Shown: positions 25,166-36,440 of the stretch, piece by piece | Position numbering within the stretch: the stretch's first letter is position 1 | Layout of the letters: each line of letters opens with the position of its first letter | Assembly: GCA_950295325.1 (NCBI GenBank) | Contig: OX485807.1 | Coordinates: forward strand, 40,828,440-40,888,439 | Source of the DNA: Polytrichum commune | Taxonomy: Eukaryota > Streptophyta > Polytrichopsida > Polytrichales > Polytrichaceae | Length of the DNA stretch: 60,000 bases | Direction of reading: 5' to 3' | Translations under genes and position numbers: made by a program | Notes under the pieces: generated by a model | The model's database searches: none | The model's input: the letters and a program-made list of their open reading frames with translations, nothing else | Told to the model about the DNA's origin: nothing

Positions 25166-25885
25166 TGAATGTCTATGTTGTTGTTATGTTCGATTCAATC
25201 ATGTATAATGTAGGGATTAAATTGGAATGAATCTACAATAAACTTATAGGGAACATGATTTTACTATTCCCCCTTGTTATAGTATGCAACAAACTATAAC
25301 ATTTGAAATAGTATGCAAGCCGGATGTTACTATTCTAACTTTGACATTAAACTTAGATTTAAATATCCAAAATTAGTCTTGTCCAACATAACATAACACA
25401 ACTGCTTGGTTGCGTTATGTAAGACTAGGTATACGTATCACATGAACATAATTCTCCTTTAATTTCGGGATTCCCCATTTATGGAGAGCACTAAAATTGT
25501 GTACACTATGAACTTTTTGAAATAGTTGTAAATTATCAAAGTTTTAAAATCCCAATCTCTTTCTATGGAAAAAGATCATCGTGGAACTGCTTAATAATGT
25601 TATGCAAGTCATTTGAGATGAATCGCCACAAACCTATCTATAGAGAGTAATGTTTTTATGTCGGATGGATGAATGAGAAGTAGGCTCGTATGCGATAATT
25701 CATCTCTCCCCCTTCCCACCCTTGAAAAAAGTAGGGGTTTTAGGAAAAGTAAGGAAAAAGAGACCGGAATACAAAAAGCATGGAAGTGTCGAAGACTCGG
25801 AAGGGAAGGGAAGGCGAGGCGATTGTTGTGTTGCGTTGCGTTGTGAGCAGCTGCGAAGGATTGCATCATTCAACAAGCGCTGACG

Positions 25886-28800
25886 ATGAGCGGCGCCAAG
25901 GAAGCACCGCGGATCCTGCTCTTCGGCGATGTGCTGGGCAGCCTAGACGCATTGGTCAAGCGCATCAACACGGTACACTACACCGTTTTTGGTCTTAGCG
26001 TTTTTGTTTGGGTGATTTTGGTTGTCTCATTCATTGCAGTGATTGCAGCCCTGCAGAATGTGTATAGGAAACCTTAATTGACGTCGTATCATTCTTGTTG
26101 CATCTTTAGCCTAATGGTCAAGCTTAACGATAAGGTGAAATGGATTTCTTCTAATTTTTGGATATTAATCGCAAGTGTTGAGCGTAGGCGGATTCGAATC
26201 TCGCGCAATGTGGATTTGAAATCTTAATCGGCGTTGTAGCATCTGTGTTCCCTCCGTAACGCATTCGTCAAGCGCATCAACACTCTGTAGTTGGATATTT
26301 TCGTCTGTTTTCATGGCAGGGTTTGGTGGATTGCCACCTTGTGTATTGTGAATGTAAAACCCTAATAATGTTGTAGCATTCAAGGTGTATACTTGACGCA
26401 TTGTTCAAGCGCACGAACGATGTACACACCAATTTTTTTGGTGTTGTCGTTTTTGTATTGGGGGTTTTTAGTTGCCTCATTCATTGCAGATATTGCAACC
26501 TTGCAGAATGTGTACTGGAAACCTTGATCGACGTCGTATTATTCTTGTTGCACTTTTAATCTCATGGTCGAGCTTAACTTTAAGGTGGAATGGATTCTCT
26601 AAGTTTTTGTACATTAGTCGCATGTGTCAAGGGTGTAGGCGGATTCGAACTTCGCAAAATGTGGAATCTGAATTGTTAATTAGCGTCGTAGCATCTGTGT
26701 TCCCTCCGTAACGCATTTTTCAAGAGCATCAACACTCCGTAAGTAGAAATTCTCGTCTCTTGTGTCAAGTGGTTCACGTCAGGGTTCGGTGAATCGCTAC
26801 CTTGCATATAGTGAATGTGAAACCCTAACGACGTTGTAGCATTTAAGCAGTAAGCTTGATGCATTGGTTAAGCGCACGAATTGGTCACATAGCATACATT
26901 TTGATGCAGTCTCTTTTGTATGAGAGGTTTAGTTGCCTTATTCATGCATAGCATAGGCAGAGATTGCGACCTTGCGGAATGTGCACTTGACACCTTTATC
27001 GACGTCGTATCATTCTTGTTGCTTCTCTAACCTAATGGTCAAGCAAGGCGGAATGAGCGAAAAGATGACAATCGTGATCAAGGGCTTGTGTTGACCTATT
27101 GCAAGAGGAGGCAGATTCCAACTATGCACTATGTGAATTTGACATCTTAATTGGGATTATAGCATCTATGTTCCCTCTGTAATGCATTCGTCAAGCACAT
27201 CAACACTGTGTAGGTAGAAATTTTCGTCTATTTTCATGGCAGGGTTTGGTGGATTGCCACCTTGGGAATTGTAAATGTAAACCCCTAATGATGTTGTAGC
27301 ATTCAAGGTGTGTGCTTGATGCATTGGTCAAGCTCAAATAGTTACAGAGCACAAATTTTGGTGTTGTGCTTTTGTTTGAGGGGTTTTAGTTGCCTTATTC
27401 ATTTGTTCATTCATTCATTCAAGTGTAGGCAGCGACCTTGTGGAATGTGCACTTGAAACCTATAACTAACTTTCTATCATTCTTGTTGCGCCTTTATCCT
27501 AATCGTCAAGCAAGGTGGAATGGGAAAACAAATGACATTAGTGATCAAGGGCTTGTAGTTGACTTGTTGCAAGCCTAGGATGATTGTAACTTTGCACTAT
27601 GTGAATTTGAAAGCTTAATTGGTGTTATAGCATACGTGTTCCCTCTTTTACACATTGGTCAAGCACATCAACACTCTGTAGGCAGAGAATTTCGTTTCTT
27701 GTGTCAAGCGGTTCATGGCAGGGTTGGGGGATTGCACAACCTTGCATATTGTGAATATGAAACTCTAACTGGTGTTGAAGCATTCAAGGTGTACTCTTGA
27801 CACATTGCTCAAGCGCATGACCAGGGAACAAAGCACAAATTTATTGTTGTCACTTGTGTTGGGGTTTTTTTGTTGGGCCATTCACTGCACGCACAGAGAG
27901 TTCAACCTTGCAGAATGTGGTCTGGAAGCCTCAATTGACTTGAATTATTCTTGTTGTGTCTTGTAACCTGGTGGTGAAGCATATCGACAAGGTGGAATGG
28001 CAAAAAATGACATCAGTCGCATGTGCCAAGGGCTTGTAATTGAATCATCGCAGATTCTGGCTTTGCACAATGTGGATTTATAACCTTAATATACTGCTTA
28101 GCATCTGTGTTCCCTTTTGTATCACATTGGTGAAGCACATCAACACTCTGTAGGTAGAAATTTGAGTCTCTTGTGTCAAGCAGTTCATGGCAGGTTGCCA
28201 CCTTGCATTTTGTAAATACGAAACCTAATTGACGTCAAAGCATTTTGAGGTGCACGCTTGACACATTTGTCAAGCACACAAACATGGTGCAGAGGATGAT
28301 TCATTTGTCAAGGGGTTTTTAGCTGTCTCAATGCAGGGGCAGGCAGTTTGCATATCTTGTTTGAAATGTTTATTGACTAGCATCTGTGTTGCATCTGGTC
28401 AAATGCAGTAATGTGGTATAGATGAGAGATTTAGTAGCATTTTAGTATCAAGGGGCTATAGTTTTCCATGGCTGAAGTAGGTACATTGCATTTTTCAAAC
28501 TATGTGAATCTGAAGCTCTAATTGACGTCTTAGTATCCATGCTGCATCAGGTCAAGCGTATCAGATGAAAATGGTAGTCAAGGAGTCTTTTGCCTGAGCA
28601 CATACATGGAAAGGTGGATTGCGTCTCTACAGAATCTGAATTAAAACCCTTAATAGATGTTGTAGCATCCTTGTTGCATCAGGTCAAGCGCGGTAACTTG
28701 GTACTGATGTGAATTTTAGTTGCATACATTGAGGGGTTTTAGTGTTCATCTCCGATGTAGGTGCACTGCATGTTCAAACTATTTGAACTTGAAACTCTAA

Positions 28801-31800
28801 TTGATGTCTTAGTATCCTTGTTGCTTGTATCAGGTGAACAAGAGCAATGGTCCATTTGACGCTGTTTTCTGCGTTGGTCAGTTTTTCCCACTTGACGGGA
28901 GTGGAGTGGAGGTGGTGGAGGCTTATTTTAAGGGGGAGAAGTTGATCCCCCTTCCAACTTACTTCATAGGTGACTATGGAGAAGGAGCCAATGCTCTTCT
29001 GGCTCCAGCCAGATCAAAAGCCTTGGACATGGGCTTTGCCACAGATGGCATCCCTGTTTGTGATAATTTGTTCTGGCTCAAAGGCAGTGGTATTCTTGGT
29101 CTGAAAGGTAGAGGTTCTAATACTTCAGACTGTCGTCTAGATCCTCCTATAAGTTGATGGTCTCATTCTTAATCACAGGCACAAATTTAATCCGCAGTTG
29201 CATGAATTCTGGTTGTTCAGGTTCAGCTTGACTTTGTCTATGAAAGTGAGTAGGTGGTTGTATCTTTGATATAATTAACAATGTGATCAATGCAGGTAGC
29301 AGAGGTTACAAGGAAATAGGTTTCCATTTAATTAGTGCCCTATTATTTAGTATTCAGCAGGATAGTGGTGTACTAGTTTGACATTCGATGAGCAAGACAA
29401 GGAAGTCCCATGGCATTTAGGAGGCAGAGAATCGAGTAGCAGAACTTGAAGGTGTTGAGAACAGCACATATATATGCAATTAAAGAAATATGAGATTTTG
29501 GACACATTTGCTTTCTGTTAATCTGGTTGTGATTTGCATGTATGACAGGGCTTCGTGTGGCATACTTATCTGGAAAGTATGTACCTGAAGTGTATCAAAA
29601 TGCAAGGGGAGCTGCAGCATCTGGAGCTCACTTTGAGGATGATGTTGATGCTCTCCGTGCTTGTGCAGATGAAAAAAGTGTGACAGACTTGTTTCTCTCA
29701 TATCCTTCCATAAATGTAAAGATATTAAATTGGACCCATACATCTTAAATAGTTAACTGTGATGTCTCTCGAGTTCTACATTGACATGACTTTGGTATCC
29801 CCATTTCATATTTCTGGATAAGCGAGAATTTGTGTCCTTGACTGGCATCACAAATGAGTGGCCAGAAGGAATCCTCACAGGGGTTCCTGCACCAGAAGGT
29901 GTTGACGCAACTTCAAGCCACAGTGCCATAGCAGCAGAACTGGCATCTGCTTTGAAGCCGCGGTAAGCAAATTGATCTTCATATTTTAAAACTTGCTGCA
30001 CAACACCATGCCACTATCAATTTTTTTGAATCTGGTTGGAATAATTTGGATAGACATGATATTGATATAAATTGCGTGAGTACTCTTGAAAAAAGTATAT
30101 CCTTGGTCAAAGTGATTGAGTTTGTTGTATGCAACCAGCTACCATATTGGAGGGTCAGCAGGTGTGTTTTACGCTCGTGAGCCTTATCTCAATCCTGTTG
30201 CTTCGCACATTACTCGCTTCATTGGTCTTGGGGCTGTGGGAAATAACAAGAAACAGGTAACATTCTACATACACCTAAAATACCCATTTTGTACAATGAT
30301 ACAGTTTTAGAGATAATTCCTTTGAATTTTTTTGTTCCTTTCCACATGCAGGACAACATGGCATTCTTAAGTGTAGTGGGTGTTCTCTCTAGATAAGCAT
30401 CTTAGGGAGTTTACACTTGGTGAGATTCTTTTTGGCAAGGTCTTTAAGTTGAATGCTTGCTAGATGGGAGAAGGCTTTGTCCAAAGATAGCTAACAATGA
30501 GGTATTGACTAATGAGAGCTTGCCACTTGCCTATGCTTGGCATTCATGCATGTTAACAAGGACCTTGAATCTTGGAATTTTTATTCTTGAAACTAGAATA
30601 GAAAGAGAATGTCCTTACACATGTTTAAGAGTGCTATGAAGCAACATATGCTTATTGCTGTTGCTTGTGTACTTGATTGGGCAGAAATTTGTCCATGCCT
30701 TGTCTCCAACTCCAGCATCCATCATGCTTCCAAGTGAGTTATCTTTACGGCCTCCCAACACTACTCAATCTCCTTATGAATTAGCTCTTTGTAAAGGAGC
30801 TAATTCAAGACCTACACCCCAGTCTGGATTGGCCCAAAAGAGGGACGCAAGTCAATCTAACCAAGGAACAGAGGATGATGGTCAGTATTGGAGATACGAC
30901 GTTACGCAGGGAAAGAGGCAGAGACGTGACGATGGTGGTGACAAGGTCTGCTTTGAGTTTGTCAAACAAGGCTCATGTTCACGTGGAGAGAGTTGTAAGT
31001 TTAAGCATGATCTAGGTGATGGAACACCCATACCCAAGGGAGCCTGTTTTGATTTTGTTACAAAGGGAAAATGCGAAAGGGGAGCTGATTGTCGCTATCG
31101 ACATTCTCTAGAACAAAATGGAGAAGGAGGGGAAAGTTTACCTCCAGGAGTTTGCTTTGACTTTTTCCGGAAGGGACAATGTGAAAGGGGATCTGAATGC
31201 AGGTAAGTGACAGGTTCTGACAGATTCTTAGGCCTCCTTTACCTCCTTTGGCTAGTCTTGAATGCTTCTTTGCTTAGTATCATTTACCCCCTTGATACCT
31301 CACTTTCAGCATGGCCACTTTACACTTGCTCAAACTATTGAGAGCTTGAGAAGTGGTCAAGCTCTGAATAGTTTGAGCTTTGGATGATGCCTTGTAAACT
31401 CCTAGTATTAAACACACAAAAATTGCAAGTTCGAGCTCTCAACTCAAGCTCAAGCTCAAGCTCAAGTGTGAAGGTCCGTAATGATATACATAACTTTACC
31501 TTAAAATTGAGATTCAAGTGTTTTTTCTGAATTTACATTGTTTTCTCTTGCATTCTCCTATCAATCGAGGTTGCACCCCTTTCTCAATAACATGACATTT
31601 TGAGCTCCAGTGGGTTTGATGCTTTTTTTTTGGGTGTGTGCAGGTTTAGTCATAGTTTAGATGAGCCAAGGCCAACAAGGACTCCTCGTCCACCCCCAGA
31701 AGCCTGCTGGTTCTGTCTCTCTTCGCCGAATATTGATACACACTTGGTAGTGTCTGTAGGTGATCATTGCTATTGTGCCCTTGCAAAGGGACCCCTGTGT

Positions 31801-33229
31801 GCTGGCCATGTGTTAGTTCTCCCAATCGAACACCAACCGTCAACAATATCTCTATCTTTAGATGCTCAACTGGAGTTGGAAAAGTATAAGTATGCAATAC
31901 GGGAATGCTTTAGGGCACAAGGCAAAGCTGCAATCTTCTTTGAACGATATCTGCAATTACGAGCTGGAACCCATGCCCATCTTCAGGTACTTTTAACAGT
32001 GATTGTTTTGGTTATATGTTTAGCAATCTATATTTGCTTAGAACCAGAGCTTGAGTTCTTCGTTTTTTAGTATATTTTCTTTAAATGAAGCCAAGTTGTG
32101 GTAAGGAGGTAGAGCAAAGGAAAATGAAAAAGGGTCCAACCTCAATATGTGGCAATATCTGATTGATCAATCATCAATGATCGAATCCGACCCTTAATAA
32201 GGTTGGACCCTTAATAAGGAAAGCATGGAGAATGGAAAAGTCCATTAATCAGAACAGAAAGAATTCACAATAATAGACACAAGGTTATGTTGTAGCTACA
32301 AAAAATCACTTCATATCCTGTTTCCTGGTGCTAATATGGGGATTCATAACACATGTGCAGGCAGTACCTATTCCACTATCGAAGGCATCTATAGCACGCA
32401 GCACATTTGTGACATCTGCAAAGGAAGTAGGATTCGAGTTTGAAGTTGTACGCCCTGGTAAGGTGGAGAGAAATGTTTGTGCCATTGCGTGCACAACTTT
32501 CTCTGCCCTTCTAAGTGGTTTACTTTCAATTTTCATCATATTTAGACACATGCTTCATGTTCTAGAGTAATGTTTCTGGGACCTTGTCACTTTGTCTTGG
32601 TAGAGATGAGATAACCTAATAGAAACTAAATGCAAGAAGTAAACTTACAATGTGTCATTTACTTTAGCAGGCGATAGAGACCATGATGCTAGACAAGCTT
32701 TGAAAGACATTATTGGAGGAGGAGGGAACTACTTCTATGTTGAACTTCCAGAGGGCACCTTATTAGCTCACCCACTTGGCCCAGGAGAGAAACTGCCAAT
32801 GCAGTTTGGCCGGGAGGTGAGAAACCAACACAGCCTTTTCTTCAATTTTCTTCTTCTTTATTCCCTTTTCTAGTAGTAATGCATATGTGCTTATGCAAGT
32901 ACAGAGAAGATACAAGCAACAAAGTTTGGCTTCTGCGTTTCTGCACAAATGATATTTAATTAGTTTGAATATCCACACTAGCCACCTTCAGCCCCCACAT
33001 AATGACCTTGTTGTCAGGTTTCAACTGGTTTTTGTATATTTACAAGATATTCATGCTATATGTTCATGCGATAACCCCTCCTTTTGTCTCATTTTTCCAG
33101 GTGTTGGCAAACATTCTTGGAACTCCAGAAAGAGGAGATTGGAAAGCATGCAAATTAGAAGTGTCTGAAGAGAGGGCACTCGCTGACCAGTTCAAAGAAC
33201 AATTTCAAAAGTTTGATCCAATGACTTGA
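25886..33229 (+). CDS. CWF19-like protein with three CCCH zinc fingers
   Basis: Ten exons total 2019 nt, about 672 residues: 25886-25972, 28834-29107, 29549-29715, 29823-29962, 30139-30256, 30685-31202, 31644-31986, 32361-32457, 32671-32816, 33101-33229. The family (CWF19L1; plant CCCH proteins such as Arabidopsis C3H64) is nuclear and linked to late spliceosomes and intron-lariat turnover. The N-terminus (ILLFGDVLGSLDALVKRIN, FDAVFCVGQFF) is the metallophosphatase-like CwfJ region. Three C-x8-C-x5-C-x3-H fingers follow (CFEFVKQGSC, CFDFVTKGKC, CFDFFRKGQC), then the HIT-like CwfJ C-terminal domain 1 (EACWFC to THAHLQ) and domain 2 (GNYFYVELPEG to the end). The exon 3/4 join is the least sure: it inserts SYPSINREFVSLTGI before TNEWPEG. 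Intron 1 is 2.9 kb of tandem repeats. An ATG at 25780 opens an out-of-frame upstream frame across the start if transcribed. Confidence 0.93.
25949..28833 (+). repeat. Tandem array of about 19 units filling CWF19-like intron 1
   Basis: A word like GCATTGGTCAAGCGCATCAA, whose first copy is the last 24 coding bases of exon 1, recurs at about 26112, 26261, 26398, 26561, 26712, 26861, 27032, 27184, 27321, 27500, 27651, 27802, 27968, 28122, 28262, 28391, 28544 and 28675. The last related word, TTGCTTGTATCAGGTGAACA near 28820, is the exon 2 acceptor. Spacings are 129-179 bp. Units fall into a three-part cycle (A, B, C) of about 450-480 bp, best kept from 25949 to about 28260; the last units are more uniform and more decayed. 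Shared blocks include CATTGCAG, CTTGCAGAATGTG, GACGTCGTA and TTCTTGTTGCATC. Confidence 0.85.
30500..30650 (+). repeat. Intron segment repeated at the window's left edge
   Basis: About 100 bp here (ACAAGGACCTTGAATCTTGG to GAATGTCCTTACACATGTTTA) matches bases 1-110 (TCAAGGATCTTGGTTCTCTG to GAACGTCCGTACACATGCAT). It lies in intron 5 of the CWF19-like gene. The full extent cannot be seen because the left copy is cut by the window edge. Confidence 0.5.
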
Positions 33230-34999
33230 TACTGGTTCTAGTGAAATGACATTTCCATTCTAGTGAGAATTTCATCCATTGAGATTTTGATGAGCATGGG
33301 CGGCAGTGAATTTGCATGGGTGGCAGCCCAATTACATATCAATCTTACCACCAGATTCTATACAAATGTAGAGAAGTTTCTGGATTTTGTCAGGAAGCAT
33401 TACCTGGACGAACTGATGGCTTTCATCAGGATCTTAGCTCTTCTACCACAGAACTCTGATTCAAAGTGGCATGTCAGTGAGCAAGCAGCTGACAACCTCC
33501 TCAAATTGCATGGGAGTCTCTGAAATGGGAAGTAGTCTTAGTGCAAGGTACTCCACTGAATTGTGCTGGGATTGTGAAAGGTGAAATACATATGACTTGG
33601 TGTGCTTGTGCAGTATTACCAATGGGGCTTGAATACTCCTACTGATACTCCAAATCACGTATCCTGAATAATGGCTTGCATTGAGCATTCTTGTGCTGGG
33701 CAAGTCTGTCTTTTAAGTTGAAGCTGATAGCAAGAAAATGAGCCCAACAATTATCAATTATCATTCAGATAATGGCCACATATTGGGTCAGTAATTCCTG
33801 AGAAAAGTTTCTTGTTTGTATGAGCAAGGTCTGGACTTGCAAGGTGTCCTTCAGCACCAACATTGATAATCCAAACCTTCATTGCAAGTGAGCATCTTCA
33901 TATGAGCCGGGATCTATGATCGGGGAGAACTGGCAGTTAGTTACAGATGAACTGGTTGAGTTTGAGAAATAACCGGTTGAAGTTCAAGACTGCAGGAAAA
34001 TTACCGATCATTTTAGAGGAATTTATAGGATATATCCCCTTTTAATAAAGGAAAACTGAAGGATGTCAACATGTAAGCAGTTGGACTTGCAAACACTAGT
34101 ATCTCAACCGATTATGCCCAAAAATCTCCCCGATCACTGGCCGGGATGTCTGTCAAATTCTCTGCATCACTTGGGACTCACTTGGGTTGCTCTGGTGTGG
34201 TTATTGCAAGTCCTCTTCTTTCTTCTGGTCCTCTTGGATGGTCTGTGGTTGCACTTTACCCCTCCTGTAACGGTCTAAGTTTTTCTTGAGGCTCCAAAGG
34301 GGCAGAAGTGGAAAACATCCCCATAGATCTTGGGCTTTGCAATTTAATTCAATGAAGAATTGGTAAGGATGTGAGTCACTTCAGCAATTTGCAAACTGGC
34401 AATGGTCCCACAAATCCTAAATTTGATTCTACCTACATGCATTACAGCTGATGGATGGTCAATGCTGTGTAGTATGAATCCATCAGAATTTGAGAAACTT
34501 AAGTACTCGAAGTGTACCGGACTGAACATTCTCAATATGCAATGTCAGAGTGTTTGTCCTGGACACCCCTCCTTCCTTCCAACCATTGAAAATCCCCCAG
34601 TAGAGCTTAACGGTCCCTGAAGGACCATTTGAGCCCACCTCGCCCAAGGGTGAAACGGCCTCTCAATGGTGCCAGCCTTCGGTTGGTTGGTGTCTATGTC
34701 CAGGAAGAACTGGTGGTTAGTTGCAGATAAACCGGTTGAGTTCAAGACTTCAGGAATTTTACCGATCATTTAAGAGGAATCTATAGAATATACCTCACAT
34801 GAATAAAGCAAAACCGGAAGATGCTAACATGTAATTGGTTGGAATTAGAATCACTAGGATCTTGACCAACTATGCCCAAAAACTTCCCGGGCGCTGGTTG
34901 GCATCATCTCTCTTTTGCTCTCTCTTGGGAATACTTAAAATTTGGAAATTGATCTACAATGGTAATTTCTGGGTCGGATTACAGAGAACCAGTATCCAT
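33230..34999. other. 3' flank of the CWF19-like gene with R1 elements
   Basis: The first part is presumably 3' UTR. An 86-codon open frame (33263-33523) lacks a motif and is probably chance. R1 copies lie at 33918-34135 and 34700-34892. Between them, short frames show no motif. Confidence 0.4.
33918..34135 (+). mobile_element. R1 element, best-preserved ends
   Basis: The copy begins GATCGGGGAGAA and ends AAATCTCCCCGATC, giving an 11 bp perfect terminal inverted repeat GATCGGGGAGA. Length is 218 bp and there is no coding capacity. This looks like a MITE. The outer GATC may be part of the repeat or of the target site. Confidence 0.7.
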
Positions 35000-35214
35000 G
35001 GAGATTTTTGGGCATAGTCGGTCAAGATCCTGGTGTTTCCAATATAAGCTGGTTACATGTTGACATCTTTCAGGTTTTCTTTATTAAGCTGAGGAATATT
35101 CTGGAAATTCCTCTGAATCGATTGGTAATTTTCCTGAAGTCTTGAATCTGAACCAATTATTTCTCAAACTCAACCGGTTCATCTGTAACTACATGTAGCT
35201 GTTGGTTCTCCCCT
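34700..35214. mobile_element. Two R1 elements in opposite orientation
   Basis: Copy one (34700-34892) reads in plus orientation and copy two (34999-35214) in minus, with about 105 bp between. Together they can fold into a long imperfect hairpin. The minus copy starts GAGATTTTTGGGCATAGTCG and ends GTTGGTTCTCCCC. It stops about 20 bp before the copia LTR. Confidence 0.65.
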
Positions 35215-35232
35215 GATGCAAATTGGAGTAAA

Positions 35233-35598
35233 TGTCACAAGTAACTGTGAGGAAACAACTTTGCTTTTGAATGAAATTTTATTACTATGCTAAGCTATTA
35301 CACTTACTGAGTACCTTATAAAATAGTTCCTATCATTACTCCTACACGTGGTACACTACTTGATCACTATGCTATGCATTGCCGTATCTAACAAGATGTT
35401 GTACCTACAACTTGTCCTTACACTTGATACACTGCATACACACAAAATACTCTTTAAGAGAACTTCTCATGAATATATGGTAACTCTGTCGAACATCCTC
35501 TCTAGAATGTTCTATCACGGAATGATTGGATGAACGTAAAACATCTCATCCATTACTCCCACTAGTTCATTTGGTCATTTGTGATAAACCTTGTATCA
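35233..35598 (-). mobile_element. Putative 3' LTR of a Ty1/copia element
   Basis: Read on the minus strand, a segment of 366 bp starts TGATAC and ends TGTGACA, so it has TG...CA ends. It is preceded directly by a purine-rich tract (AATGAGTGGGAGAATA), the expected polypurine tract, and lies just after the RNase H stop. No matching 5' LTR is found in the window, so the boundary rests on these signals alone. Confidence 0.6.
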
Positions 35599-35613
35599 TA
35601 TTCTCCCACTCAT

Positions 35614-36440
35614 TTAACACATAGGAGTGATGAGGCCTTGAAGTTCCTGAAGTTGTTGGAAAAGCTCATGAGGAAGAGCCTTGGAAAGAAGATCTACAAG
35701 TTGTTGACTAGTATGGATGCGGTGAACATCAATTTGTTTCCGGCCGTACTTCTCTTGAATCAGATAGTATTTAGTCTTGATGTGCTTGGTCTGCTTGTGA
35801 TACTTGAGGTTTTTGACTAACTGGATAGCACCTTGGTTATTAGAATAGATAATCGTAGGAGCCCGTTGAGGAAACCCTAGGTTGTGGAGAAGGCGACGAA
35901 GCCAAACTACTTCTTTAATTGACTCTCCCATGGCAACAAATTCAACCTCAGTGCGTGCCTCAGTGGTCAAATCAACAGTGCACCCTTATTGTTTACTGCA
36001 CCATACTACAATGCCATTTGCAAGAATGAACAAATAACATGTGCAAGATTTCTTGTCATCGTGGTCACCGGCGTAATCTGCATCACAATACCTGCATAAT
36101 GCAAAGACTTGAGGGGAACCATAATAAAAAATGCCCATGTCAATCATACCGGATAGGTAATGAAAGATGCGCTTAACAATAGTCCAATGAGAATGGCAGC
36201 CTTGACTGGTACATTTCGCAACTCAACTGATGTCGAATGCGATATTGGGTTGAGTCAAGACCATCGCATACATGAGACAACCGACTGCCTCGCGATAAGG
36301 AACCGAGGGTGGGAGGGCAAGATCATCACGCCCTTGAGTTGCTTGAAGAGGAAGATGTGTATCTGCAGGGGTTGAGACAAAGTTAGCCAGTATCCAATTG
36401 GAACTGTTACTCCGTGGGCCCGGATACTCCTACACCGCTG
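35614..36440 (-). pseudogene. Ty1/copia polyprotein remnant (reverse transcriptase end and RNase H)
   Basis: The intact stretch (35970-35614, 118 codons) is the copia RNase H C-terminus: AMGESIKEVVWLRRLL, YSNNQGAIQLVKN, HIKTKYYLI, VHRIHTSQQLVDLL. Further upstream, pieces in shifted frames read PYREAVGCLMYAMVLTQPNI and YCDADYAGDHDDKKSCTCYL, both typical of copia RT/RNase H. At least one frameshift and stop codons break it. Everything upstream (gag, protease, integrase, most of RT) is missing, so this is a truncated dead element. The antisense strand has only chance frames. Confidence 0.88.

Noticed and set aside
26180-26210. GGATTCGAATC words that resemble a tRNA B box
   Set aside because: They are part of the intron repeat unit and no cloverleaf can be drawn around them.
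33263-33523. 86-codon open frame just after the CWF19-like stop codon
   Set aside because: No motif, no splice signals, and it fits a chance frame in the 3' UTR.
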